Positions 9,504 through 18,097 of a stretch of 64,000 nt of DNA are shown in pieces. The notes under the pieces were generated by a model. That model was not told where the DNA came from, did not search any database, and saw nothing but the letters and a program-made list of their open reading frames with translations. This DNA is from Bacteroidales bacterium UBA1309. GTDB taxonomy: Bacteria > Bacteroidota > Bacteroidia > Bacteroidales > Dysgonomonadaceae. Location: NCBI GenBank assembly GCA_002307185.1, contig DBTT01000054.1, positions 155,687 through 219,686 on the forward strand, given 5' to 3'. Numbering within the stretch: the first letter of the stretch is position 1; each line of letters starts with the position of its first letter. The translations under genes and the position numbers were made by a program.

Positions 9504-9534
9504 CAAAGATAGGTACTTTTTTATTTTCACCAAA
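9504..9534 (-). promoter_or_regulatory. Promoter for tRNA-Glu and rpsT
   Basis: On the minus strand TTTG (9531-9534) and TATCTTTG (9504-9511) are separated by 19 bases, a full match to the Bacteroidota -33/-7 consensus. It is about 50 bases upstream of the tRNA 5' end. Confidence 0.7.
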
Positions 9535-9621
9535 AGATTTCGAATGTTTTTTTTACGAAAACAACAAAGAGACTGATAAACAAGAACATTGAAGGGCAAA
9601 AAAATCGAGTCTTGTCCACTT

Positions 9622-11148
9622 TTATTGCTGAATGGTCAAAAAAGCATGTCCTATCATCTCGATAATATCCGATGCAATCAGGCTTTCCATCGAGAAAACC
9701 CTCTCCAAAGCCAAATCTCCCGCCAAACCATGCACGAAAACACCCACCAAAGATGCTTCATCCGGCGAATATCCCTGTGCCAATAATCCTGTGATAATTC
9801 CCGTCAGGCAATCTCCACTACCGGCAGTGGCCATGCCGGGATTTCCTGTCGGATTAAAATAAACCCGGCCACTAGGCAAAACGACAGCCGTGTAAGCACC
9901 CTTCAAGACGATTACAACGTGCCATTTCTTCGCCATTTTTTTTGCTGATAGCAGTCGATCATAACCCGAGTCGAATTTTTCGCCAGCCAATCGTTCAAAC
10001 TCGGTAGGATGAGGTGTCAAAATGCTGTTTTGGGGTAAAAGTTCGATCAATTCACGGTGTTCGGAGAGCAGATTCAAAGCATCTGCATCCACAACAACCG
10101 GCTTCTCGCTTTCACGGAGGAGTTTTTCAAGCATTTTTCGCACTTTCTTTCCTTTTCCAATGCCGGGTCCGATTCCCACCGTATGTTTCGGAGAAAGATA
10201 GATCAATTCCGAATTTTCGTTTTCATCCATATCCACATCCACCATTGCCTCCGGAACAGCTATTTGCAGCACATCCACGCCGGATTTGGGGCAATGGACG
10301 GTCAGCAAACCAACTCCAGCCCTCAAGCAGGCTTTAGAAGCAATCACGGCCGCTCCCATCTTGGCATATTGCCCTGCAACGAGGAAAGCGTGGCCAAATG
10401 TCCCTTTATGCGAAAAACGCTCCCGGGTGTGCAACAGCTTCCGAATGTCTTCTTTTTGAAGGAAGAAATAATTGGTCTCCGCATCTTCAATTGCCTTGGA
10501 AGACAAGCCAATATCCAACACCTCGAATTGAGGCACATAAACACCATTTTCAGGAAGAAGAAAAGCTAATTTGGAAAACTGGAAACTATAGATTTTCTTC
10601 GCCTGGACAACTGCCCCACCCCGCCTTTCGCGGTTGTCTTCAACAAACAAGCCGGAAGGAATATCCACCGAATAGACCGGCAAATCGTGTTCATTTATTT
10701 TCTTTACAGCGGCTTCATACAATCCCGACAAAGGGCGATTTAGCCCGGAGCCAAACAAACCATCAACTACCACATCCCCACAATCGATGCACTGTAAATC
10801 AACTTCTTTGCTAATTTCTTTAAAATGAGCTTCGGGTAAATTCCGCCACCGCCACATGTTTTCGTTGCAATCTGGGGATAGATTGGCTTCGGGATTTTTC
10901 ACAAAAAAGACCTTCACCGGATAACCTTTTTTGAACAAGAGTCTTGCTATGGCAAAAGCATCGCCGCCATTGTTTCCTGTGCCGGCAAACACCGTAATGC
11001 GGTTTGTAAACGAAACTTCTTTCTCAAACGCATCCACGAAAGCACGGGAAGCCCTTTCCATCAGATTGATGGAAGAAATGGGTTCATGTTCAATGGAATA
11101 AGCATCAATGGCGCGAATTTGAGACGCTGATAGAATTTTAATGGGCAT
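9622..11148 (-). CDS. nnr: Bifunctional NAD(P)H-hydrate repair enzyme
   Basis: A 508-residue fusion of NAD(P)HX epimerase (YjeF_N, about residues 1-215) and ADP-dependent NAD(P)HX dehydratase (ribokinase-like, about 230-505). It repairs hydrated NADH and NADPH. The epimerase domain shows GTGNNGGDAFAIARLL. The dehydratase domain shows GIGPGIGKG and GNPGMATAGSGDCLTGIITG, which includes the catalytic GSGD. Length fits the family. It is transcribed away from the tRNA-Glu promoter region with no obvious operon partner. Confidence 0.95.
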   Translation of the reverse strand: MPIKILSASQIRAIDAYSIEHEPISSINLMERASRAFVDAFEKEVSFTNRITVFAGTGNNGGDAFAIARLLFKKGYPVKVFFVKNPEANLSPDCNENMWRWRNLPEAHFKEISKEVDLQCIDCGDVVVDGLFGSGLNRPLSGLYEAAVKKINEHDLPVYSVDIPSGLFVEDNRERRGGAVVQAKKIYSFQFSKLAFLLPENGVYVPQFEVLDIGLSSKAIEDAETNYFFLQKEDIRKLLHTRERFSHKGTFGHAFLVAGQYAKMGAAVIASKACLRAGVGLLTVHCPKSGVDVLQIAVPEAMVDVDMDENENSELIYLSPKHTVGIGPGIGKGKKVRKMLEKLLRESEKPVVVDADALNLLSEHRELIELLPQNSILTPHPTEFERLAGEKFDSGYDRLLSAKKMAKKWHVVIVLKGAYTAVVLPSGRVYFNPTGNPGMATAGSGDCLTGIITGLLAQGYSPDEASLVGVFVHGLAGDLALERVFSMESLIASDIIEMIGHAFLTIQQ

Positions 11149-11513
11149 GGATAATTATCATTAACATCAAGATCAGGAGGAATGAATAAGTAAACATGTG
11201 AACGAGTAAACTTGGTCTTCTGCTCACAAAACCTGACATTCATTTCTCCACTAGATTTTTCGCTGCGATAAATTTACAGATTTTAATGCTTGCTGCAAAG
11301 AAATTTATCCATAAAAAGAAATTGAAACGGCAATAATCAAATAAAGCTTATAGTTGATTTAGCATAAGGGAAATGATTGATAAGAACCTTTACATAAAAC
11401 AGGTTTTAATTTCACCCAGAGACACAAAGGAAAAACACACAAAGTTGTTTCGCAGAGATAAATTTAAATCTCTGCGAAACAACTTTGCGCCCTCTGCGTG
11501 AACGCATAGTGGC
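11149..11513. other. Intergenic region with repeats, no gene
   Basis: About 365 bases between nnr and the GT4 gene. I see no coding sequence. It contains a 20-bp perfect inverted repeat (11440-11487) flanked by fragments of the style CAGAGACACAAAGG and CCTCTGCGTG. It also holds the 13-mer TGTGAACGAGTAA (11197-11209), which recurs exactly at 48584-48596. Confidence 0.6.
11440..11487. repeat. 20-bp perfect inverted repeat, possible terminator
   Basis: Arms 11440-11459 and 11468-11487 are exact reverse complements around an 8-base A/T loop. It lies 27 bases beyond the GT4 stop and is followed on the minus strand by TGTGTGTTTTTCC, so it could end that transcript. Its sequence theme (CTCTGCG, CAAAG) matches a dispersed repeat style seen again near 57965-58076. 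Confidence 0.65.
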
Positions 11514-12566
11514 TTATGCCGTTTGCAGCGAAGGTATTCCTGTTTTTCGCAGACTTGCGTCGGGAGAACATAACCAGCTATACAGAGCCATCAATTTCTG
11601 CCTAACCTCTTTTTTATCAAATTGCACGATAAGCTGTTCCGAAAGTTGAAGCCCCTCTTGATAATACTCCTTGTCGTTCATCAGCCGGCGCGTCATTTCC
11701 ACAAATTCATCAGTTGTTGAAGCTTTCAGGTATGGGTGCTCGTATAGCGACACATATTCCGGTATATCACGGAATATCACCGGCATGCCGCAAGCCGCAG
11801 CCTCGATGGGAGCCAACGGGCAATTTTCCTGATAGGAAGGAAAAAGCATGACATCTGCTGCCGCATACACGTAAGGCATGGTGTCGAGATCGAGCATTCC
11901 GGTAAATTGCAAATTGCTGCATCTGTTTTGACTGATCCGTGCATCAATGCGCCCAATCCCTTCGGTCATTACCCCGAACGGACGGCCGCCCGCCCAGGCA
12001 AACTTCGCCTCCGGCATCAGGGCTGCCATGTCCATAAAATCCTCCACTCCTTTACGGGCTTGAAGCTGCCCGACACCAACGACCAGGAAATCATCGTCTT
12101 TCAAGCCAAGCATTTCCCGTCCTTTTGCCCGGTTTTCATCCGTTCGTTTCCACCGCTCCACCGGAAGAGGATTGCAGATGCGCACAATCCGAGTGCGGGC
12201 GCCGCATTCTTCGATGGCTGCTTCCACCCGTGGAGAAATCGCAATACAAACATCGGCATATGAATACACTTGTTTCATATACCATTTGACGAAAGGCATC
12301 CAAAACTTCCAAGCCGGGAGAGAACCATGGATGGAGTCGGGAATAACATGCACGGTATGCACGCGGCGATGTTTGTAACGCAAACCCTTTAGGAAATAAT
12401 AGGGGCCATACGTGTGGCAGTGGAACACATCGCCCCTGCCTTCGTTATTTACAACTGTCTCAATATCGTTTTCAGATTTGAGAAGCTCCACATGATCGAC
12501 AAAGGCCGTGTGAACACCATTTCCTTTGATCACAAACGCTGTTTCGGAAGCTACAAGTACTCTCAT
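11514..12566 (-). CDS. Glycosyltransferase family 4 protein
   Basis: A 350-residue GT-B glycosyltransferase. The N-terminal acceptor domain begins MRVLVASETAFVIKGNGVHT. The C-terminal donor domain has GVGQLQARKGVEDF near residues 165-178 and the E-x7-E type signature PSYQENCPLAPIEAAACGMPV near residue 245. Such enzymes usually transfer a hexose from a nucleotide sugar to a lipid or glycan. The start overlaps the DedA-family gene by 4 bases (ATGA), so the two are translationally coupled. This suggests glycosylation of a membrane lipid or lipid-linked sugar, but the product cannot be named. Confidence 0.88.
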   Translation of the reverse strand: MRVLVASETAFVIKGNGVHTAFVDHVELLKSENDIETVVNNEGRGDVFHCHTYGPYYFLKGLRYKHRRVHTVHVIPDSIHGSLPAWKFWMPFVKWYMKQVYSYADVCIAISPRVEAAIEECGARTRIVRICNPLPVERWKRTDENRAKGREMLGLKDDDFLVVGVGQLQARKGVEDFMDMAALMPEAKFAWAGGRPFGVMTEGIGRIDARISQNRCSNLQFTGMLDLDTMPYVYAAADVMLFPSYQENCPLAPIEAAACGMPVIFRDIPEYVSLYEHPYLKASTTDEFVEMTRRLMNDKEYYQEGLQLSEQLIVQFDKKEVRQKLMALYSWLCSPDASLRKTGIPSLQTA

Positions 12567-13243
12567 AGTTTCAATTTATTAGATGTATTTGATTGAATAT
12601 TTAATTCGCTATCTTTGCAATAGCAATTTTCCAATGAAGTTTTATTTTGCTTTTTTTTTAGGAAAATCCGCAGGAGTGCCTGGATAATGAAAAGCAGTAG
12701 AAAAGCTGCCAACAAGTACTTGAAGGAAACAATATTCTCGTCCACATACGCCCAATAAGGGCCGAGCAAGTATCCGCAAGCGACATAGGCAGGACACCAG
12801 ATGAAGGTGCTCACAATCACGGCCAAACTATATTTCCGCAGTTGGATGCGCACCAATCCGCAAGCAGCTGCGCTATACCCCCGGATAAAAGGTGTCAGCC
12901 GGACTAGGATGATGCCGTTCAATCTTTCTGGGGCAAGTTTCTTGACGCGTCCTTGAAGGCTTCGAGCAAAACCGGACAACCACCGTGTCTTACTGTGTAT
13001 CATCATTTGGCCGAAGTAGTAAAATAGCGTATAGACGACCGACGCGGCCAATAAATCGCCGGTTGCCGCAGCAAAAATCACTCCCAAGGCGTTTAATGTT
13101 CCTGAAAAAATCAAGTAACCCGAAAATAGAAGGAGAAACTCGTTGGGGATGGGGTTGGGAGCCCCAGTCTCTTGAAGAAATACAAAAAGAAAAATTGCTA
13201 AATATCCATACTGCCAAATATAACTTACCACTTCTTCGGGCAT
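12563..13243 (-). CDS. DedA family (SNARE-associated/VTT) membrane protein
   Basis: A 226-residue protein with about five hydrophobic segments. Family markers are visible: the N-terminal re-entrant ETGAPNPIPNEFLLLFSGYL and the second half with RLTPFIRGYSAAACGLVRI and a basic loop. DedA proteins move lipids such as undecaprenyl phosphate or phosphatidylethanolamine across the inner membrane. The last codons overlap the start of the GT4 gene by 4 bases, which supports a shared role in envelope lipid or glycan traffic. The C-terminus is hydrophilic and variable. Confidence 0.88.
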   Translation of the reverse strand: MPEEVVSYIWQYGYLAIFLFVFLQETGAPNPIPNEFLLLFSGYLIFSGTLNALGVIFAAATGDLLAASVVYTLFYYFGQMMIHSKTRWLSGFARSLQGRVKKLAPERLNGIILVRLTPFIRGYSAAACGLVRIQLRKYSLAVIVSTFIWCPAYVACGYLLGPYWAYVDENIVSFKYLLAAFLLLFIIQALLRIFLKKKQNKTSLENCYCKDSELNIQSNTSNKLKL

Positions 13244-13450
13244 ATCTCCTCAAAATTAATGTTTCTCTTTACTGATAAAGATATTATTTCAGCAAATCTA
13301 CACCTTAACTATTGAGAAACTGTTACATTTTTAATATGAGATGACTACGGAAGTGTGTATATTTGGGGAATTGTGAAATCGTGAATTTGAAGATACGCTG
13401 ATTTGTTGATTCAATGATTCAGAAAAGAGAGGGCATATATAACACAAAAA

Positions 13451-13478
13451 CAGCCACACCCGAAAACAAGCGTGACTG
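13451..13478 (-). terminator. Terminator of the pst-phoU operon
   Basis: In minus-strand RNA, 13470-13478 pairs with 13451-13459 as a 9-bp stem with two G-U pairs, followed by TTTTTGTG. It lies 22 bases after the phoU stop. The G-U pairs fold only in the minus-strand transcript. Confidence 0.6.
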
Positions 13479-13500
13479 CACTTTGTATAAGCTTTGCCAA

Positions 13501-14166
13501 TTAATCCTTTGGTGAGTGCTTCAATACTTTTGCATCCACATAGAATACAATTTCTTCCATGATGTTGTTGCAATGGTCGCCGGCACGTTCGATCTTTCTC
13601 AAAACCGTTGTCAGATAGAGGCAATACAAGGTCTTATCGGGATGTTCGTTGATGTAAGGAGCAAGCAAGGAAAGCGCTTCGTTGTAGCGGGCGTCGATGA
13701 TGCGGTCGGTTGAAAACACTATTCCGGCAGTTGTTGTATTTTCGTCCGTGAGAGCATTGTGGGTTATTTCAAGCATTTTCTCCACACAGCCCATCATGTT
13801 TTCTATTTTCAACAGATCGAACAACTCTTTTTCAGTATTTTCATTACTCCATTCCATCACAAAACGAGCAATGGCATCGGCGAAATCACCAATACGTTCA
13901 AGCGTTTTGTTAATTTTCAGAATCGATAGAACGAGCCTTAGATCAATGGCAACAGGACTGTAAAGGGCAATGTAATTTTCGCAATCGCTATCGATTTTCA
14001 ATTCAAAAGCATTTACCCTTTTTTCACGACTCAAGATAACTTCTGCAAGCTCTGTGTTAGTCGATAAAAGGGCATTTTTAGAATTCTCGAATTGCGATTG
14101 AACCAAACTCCACATCTCGGAGATGGATTTTTTAATGTCAACCAGTTCTTCTTCTGTATGTTTCAT
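13501..14166 (-). CDS. phoU: Phosphate transport regulator PhoU
   Basis: A 221-residue all-helical protein of two three-helix PhoU repeats. Metal-binding acidic motifs of the family appear as ERIGDFADAIARF and, in the second repeat, ERAGDHCNNIMEE. It restrains the phosphate sensor kinase and Pst uptake when phosphate is plentiful. The start at 14166 (MKHTEEELVDIKKS) was chosen over an upstream ATG that would add 37 unrelated residues and overlap pstB. It is the last gene of the pst operon. Confidence 0.94.
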   Translation of the reverse strand: MKHTEEELVDIKKSISEMWSLVQSQFENSKNALLSTNTELAEVILSREKRVNAFELKIDSDCENYIALYSPVAIDLRLVLSILKINKTLERIGDFADAIARFVMEWSNENTEKELFDLLKIENMMGCVEKMLEITHNALTDENTTTAGIVFSTDRIIDARYNEALSLLAPYINEHPDKTLYCLYLTTVLRKIERAGDHCNNIMEEIVFYVDAKVLKHSPKD

Positions 14167-14233
14167 GTTCTTGTTAAATTGTAAAATCTCTGATTCGTAA
14201 AATCGTAAATTGATAAACCCGCTGGTTAAAAGA

Positions 14234-14983
14234 TCATCCAAACCGTCCGGTGATGTAATTTTGGGTCTGCTCCACATCGGGATTGAGAAAGATTTTTTTC
14301 GTGTCGTTGAACTCTATAAGTTCGCCCAACATAAAAAATCCGGTTTTGTCGCTCACGCGGGCGGCTTGCTGCATGTTGTGAGTGACGATGACCACGGTGT
14401 AAACTTTCTTCAATTCGAATATCAATTCTTCAATCTTGGAGGTAGAAATCGGGTCAAGAGCCGATGCCGGTTCGTCCATCAAAATAATTGAAGGCGAAAT
14501 GGCCAATGCGCGGGCAATGCAAAGGCGTTGTTGTTGGCCACCCGACAATTCGAAGGCTGATTTCTTCAATTTATCTTTCACTTCGTCCCACAAAGCCGCT
14601 TGGTGAAGCGATTTCTCAACGGTTTCCGCAATGATTTTTTTGTCCTTTACGCCGTTTACACGAAGGCCGTAAGCCACATTCTCAAAAATCGATTTGGGAA
14701 ATGGATTCGGTTTCTGAAACACCATTCCCACCGCTTTGCGCAATTCGTCCACAGAAACCGATTTGTCGTATATGTTTTGCCCGCCAACAAGGCATTCTCC
14801 TTCCAAACGGATGCCGTCTATCAAGTCGTTCATCCGGTTGAAAAGGCGCAGGAAAGTAGATTTTCCGCAGCCTGAGGGGCCAATAAAAGCAGTCACTGTA
14901 TTAGGCTCAATGTCCATGCTGATATTCTTCAAGGCATGGAAATCGCCGTAATAGAAGTTTACATTCTTTGCATTTATCTTCAT
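14234..14983 (-). CDS. pstB: Phosphate ABC transporter ATPase PstB
   Basis: A 249-residue ABC ATPase that powers inorganic phosphate import. Walker A GPSGCGKST (35-43), signature LSGGQ (146-150), Walker B ILMDE (167-171) and the H-loop in THNMQQAAR are all intact. The PstB-typical KPNPFPKSIFENVAYG follows the Q-loop. It lies between pstA (28 bases upstream) and phoU. Confidence 0.97.
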   Translation of the reverse strand: MKINAKNVNFYYGDFHALKNISMDIEPNTVTAFIGPSGCGKSTFLRLFNRMNDLIDGIRLEGECLVGGQNIYDKSVSVDELRKAVGMVFQKPNPFPKSIFENVAYGLRVNGVKDKKIIAETVEKSLHQAALWDEVKDKLKKSAFELSGGQQQRLCIARALAISPSIILMDEPASALDPISTSKIEELIFELKKVYTVVIVTHNMQQAARVSDKTGFFMLGELIEFNDTKKIFLNPDVEQTQNYITGRFG

Positions 14984-15011
14984 AAGTTGTTGCTAGATTT
15001 TTAATAATGAA

Positions 15012-15860
15012 TTATCTGCGCTTGCGGAGCAAATTTGCCAAAACATTCATCACAAGCACAATGACGATAAGCACAAGGGCTGTTCCATAAGCCATGGGGC
15101 GGGTGGCCTCCAAATCGGTGCCGCTTGTGGCGATCACGTACAAGTGATAGGGCAAAGCCATGACTTGGTCGAACATAGACGATGGCAGATGTGGCAAAAA
15201 GTATGCTGCAGCCGTAAACAGGATCGGTGCTGTTTCGCCCGACACACGGCCAATGGAGAGGATAAGGCCAGTCATGATGTTCGGAAAAGCAGCGGGTAAA
15301 ATCACCCGGATAATTGTCTGCAATTTGGTGGCGCCGAGCGCCAAGCTACCGTGGCGATAAACATCCGGAATCGACTTCAACGCCTCTTCGGTGACACGGA
15401 TTATCAATGGCAAGGCAAGCAGCCCGAGTGTCAATGAACCTGCGATCAAGGAATCCCCGAATTTGAGTGTGTGTACAAAGAGCGACATGCCGAACAGACC
15501 GAAAACAATGGACGGGATGCCTCCCAAATTGTTGGTCATGACACGAACCACACGCACAAACTGCTTGTTGGTGGCGTATTCAGTGATATAGATCCCCGAC
15601 ATCACGCCGATAGGAAATGCCACCAGCATGCTGCCAAGCACCAAGTAGAGCGTACCCACAATAGCCGGAAAAATTCCACCCTTGGTCATCCCGTCTTCCG
15701 GTGCCTTGGTGAGGAAGTCCCAACTGATAACACCGATTCCACGCATAACGATGAATCCGATAATCAGGAACAAAATGGCCACCACCGAATAGCTCATGAT
15801 GCGGAACAGCAGGAAGACGATGGACTGGACAGATTTTTTTTTCGATGTTGATGTAAACAT
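15012..15860 (-). CDS. pstA: Phosphate ABC transporter permease PstA
   Basis: A 282-residue inner-membrane permease with six predicted helices. The binding-protein-dependent transport motif for contact with PstB is near residues 175-205 (GSLALGATKLQTIIRVILP). It pairs with PstC to form the phosphate channel. It lies 70 bases after pstC and 28 before pstB. Confidence 0.96.
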   Translation of the reverse strand: MFTSTSKKKSVQSIVFLLFRIMSYSVVAILFLIIGFIVMRGIGVISWDFLTKAPEDGMTKGGIFPAIVGTLYLVLGSMLVAFPIGVMSGIYITEYATNKQFVRVVRVMTNNLGGIPSIVFGLFGMSLFVHTLKFGDSLIAGSLTLGLLALPLIIRVTEEALKSIPDVYRHGSLALGATKLQTIIRVILPAAFPNIMTGLILSIGRVSGETAPILFTAAAYFLPHLPSSMFDQVMALPYHLYVIATSGTDLEATRPMAYGTALVLIVIVLVMNVLANLLRKRR

Positions 15861-15930
15861 GATTTTATTTTATTTTACTGTAAAAGCTTCACAGATTTAC
15901 TTGGACACAAGTGAACTTGTACCCACAACT

Positions 15931-17205
15931 TTACTGCACTTTCGGATCTTTACGGATAATCTCCGCCCAAATGCTCAACACCAGAGTGAGCAGGAACAAG
16001 ATCGCCCCCAACATAAACAAAGCCTGATATTGAGCGCTACCGATGGCAGTCTCGCCAAGTTCAGCGGCAATGGTTGCAGGGATTGTTCGCACAGGATCGG
16101 TGAAGGAGTGAGGAATCACAGCAGCATTGCCGGTAACCATCAGCACCGCCATCGTCTCACCGACAGCCCGCCCGATGCCCAGCACAATGGCCGCCATAAT
16201 ACCCGAAGAAGCATATGGAATCACCACACGGTAGATGGTCTGCCAATGGGTAGCCCCCAATGCTAGGCTCGATTCCTTCATGGCAACAGGAGTAGTCCTC
16301 ATCGCATCTTCAGCCACAGTGATGATGGTGGGCAAAGCCATGATGGCAAGCACGATGCTTCCTGCCAAAGCCGTTTCGCCGACAGGCAGGTTAAACAAGT
16401 TGCGAATAAAAGGAACAATCACCACCAAACCAAAAAAGCCATACACAACGGAAGGAATACCGGCCAATAGCTCGATCAAGGGTTTCAGAATCTTGCGAAC
16501 CCGATTGCCTGCTATTTCGGCCAAATAGATCGAAACAGCCATGCCAAAGGGCAATGCCAGCAGAATGGCACCGATACTCACCCAAAGCGTACCCAGAATA
16601 AGGGGCAGCACCCCGAATTGTGCGGCAGGCGTGGCGGTGGGAAACCACTCTTTCCCTCCAAAATATTCGCTTGGGGAGATCGTTTCGGGAGGAAGGATCC
16701 TTCCCTTGAAGTCCTTACCGATAAACTGCTGCGGAAAGAACCCGATGGCATTTTTCCGCTGCACCATGGCTTCGCTGAGCTTTGCCGGAAGATGTTCGAA
16801 ATTGCTTCCTATTTCTTCCTCGGTGTAAAGCGAGGCAATATCGTCCATCCGCAGTATCTCGATGGGCGCATCCGAACCACCAACTTCTTTCCAATTGGTG
16901 ATGTTACCATCATAGATTTCCTTGACTTGCTTGGGCGATAAGTTGGCCACCTTGTTTTCTTGGTTTACACAAAGCACGTATCCCTTTTCAATGGTGGATG
17001 AGTGGAACAACCCCCACCCTTCCGTAAACAGAAAGATGCTGATTAATAAAATGACCAAAGTGGTGATGCTTCCGCTAAACCGGAAAATCCACTCTATAAG
17101 AGTTTCAAGAAACCTGTTCTTTTTTTTATTAAACACGGCGGTTTTCTTTAAGTATATAATGGAAATGAAAACAGAAAATGAGGATTTTATAAAAGGATGA
17201 CACAC
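15931..17205 (-). CDS. pstC: Phosphate ABC transporter permease PstC with periplasmic insert
   Basis: A 424-residue PstC, longer than the roughly 310-residue enterobacterial protein. After the first membrane helix (about 46-62) comes an insert of about 120 residues (70-190) containing LSPKQVKEIYDGNITNWKEVGG. This closely resembles a segment of the neighbouring PstS (LTREQLEGIFTGKITNWKQV). The permease core follows, with the coupling motif SSLALGATHWQTIYRVVIP. The ATG at 17205 gives a 20-residue leader of doubtful value; a GTG at about residue 24 is a possible alternative start. It lies in the operon between pstS and pstA. Confidence 0.94.
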   Translation of the reverse strand: MCHPFIKSSFSVFISIIYLKKTAVFNKKKNRFLETLIEWIFRFSGSITTLVILLISIFLFTEGWGLFHSSTIEKGYVLCVNQENKVANLSPKQVKEIYDGNITNWKEVGGSDAPIEILRMDDIASLYTEEEIGSNFEHLPAKLSEAMVQRKNAIGFFPQQFIGKDFKGRILPPETISPSEYFGGKEWFPTATPAAQFGVLPLILGTLWVSIGAILLALPFGMAVSIYLAEIAGNRVRKILKPLIELLAGIPSVVYGFFGLVVIVPFIRNLFNLPVGETALAGSIVLAIMALPTIITVAEDAMRTTPVAMKESSLALGATHWQTIYRVVIPYASSGIMAAIVLGIGRAVGETMAVLMVTGNAAVIPHSFTDPVRTIPATIAAELGETAIGSAQYQALFMLGAILFLLTLVLSIWAEIIRKDPKVQ

Positions 17206-17241
17206 ATTTATAAAATCCTCACCTTCTTAATGACTGATGAA

Positions 17242-18054
17242 TTATTTCAAGGCAAGGTAGCCCACTTGGTCAACTATTTTTTGTCCTTGTGCCGACAGCA
17301 CAAAATCGATGAAAGGTTTCACTTTTTTCTCGGATTTCACTTCGTAATACAAGTAAAGCGGACGAACGATGGGATATTTTCCCGCCTTTGCGTTAGCTAC
17401 GGTTGGCTCGACATACGTTTTGCCCGCATCGTAGGAAACGTGGATCTCTTTCACATCCTTGGTCACATAAGCCATCCCGACATATCCGATAGCCCCTTTT
17501 GTTTGGCTAACAGATTGGATGATAGCCCCTGTGGCTGGCATGCTTAGAATTCCGGACTTGTAATTCTTGTTTTTCATCACGTGTTCTTTGAAGAATTCGT
17601 ACGTTCCGGAAGTCGTTTCGCGGCTGTAAGCAACGATAGCCAAGTCTGCGCCACCTACTTGTTTCCAATTGGTGATTTTTCCGGTGAAAATGCCTTCCAA
17701 CTGTTCGCGGGTAAGGTTTGTCACTTTATTGCTTGGATTCACTACGATAGAAAGGGCATCCCGAGCGATCACCACCTGCTTTGCAGTGCGCCCGCCGTTC
17801 TGCATTTTCATTTTTTCATCAAACTTAATTGCTCTCGAAGCCATAGCGATGTCGGTAGAACCTTCGATGAGTGCGGCAAAACCGATTCCCGATCCGCCAC
17901 CGGTTACAGTCAATTTGCCTTTGCCTTCTTTCATATACACTTCGGCTTCTTTCTGAACCAAAGGCAAACAAGTGTCGGAACCTTTTACTTTCTGAGCCAT
18001 TGCCGAACCAAAAGCGACAACCATCAATGACATAAACAATACGATACGTTTCAT
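17242..18054 (-). CDS. pstS: Phosphate-binding protein PstS
   Basis: A 270-residue periplasmic substrate-binding protein. The signal peptide MKRIVLFMSLMVVAFGSAMA is followed by mature QKVKGSDT. Ligand loops typical of PstS are visible: GSDT (25-28), GGGSGIGFAALIEG and SRETTSGTYEFF. It delivers phosphate to PstCA. The gene lies 43 bases after the porin gene and 36 before pstC. Confidence 0.96.
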   Translation of the reverse strand: MKRIVLFMSLMVVAFGSAMAQKVKGSDTCLPLVQKEAEVYMKEGKGKLTVTGGGSGIGFAALIEGSTDIAMASRAIKFDEKMKMQNGGRTAKQVVIARDALSIVVNPSNKVTNLTREQLEGIFTGKITNWKQVGGADLAIVAYSRETTSGTYEFFKEHVMKNKNYKSGILSMPATGAIIQSVSQTKGAIGYVGMAYVTKDVKEIHVSYDAGKTYVEPTVANAKAGKYPIVRPLYLYYEVKSEKKVKPFIDFVLSAQGQKIVDQVGYLALK

Positions 18055-18097
18055 TTTCTTATTTTTTTAATTTGTTTGACTTCCTGTAATTTAAGTC

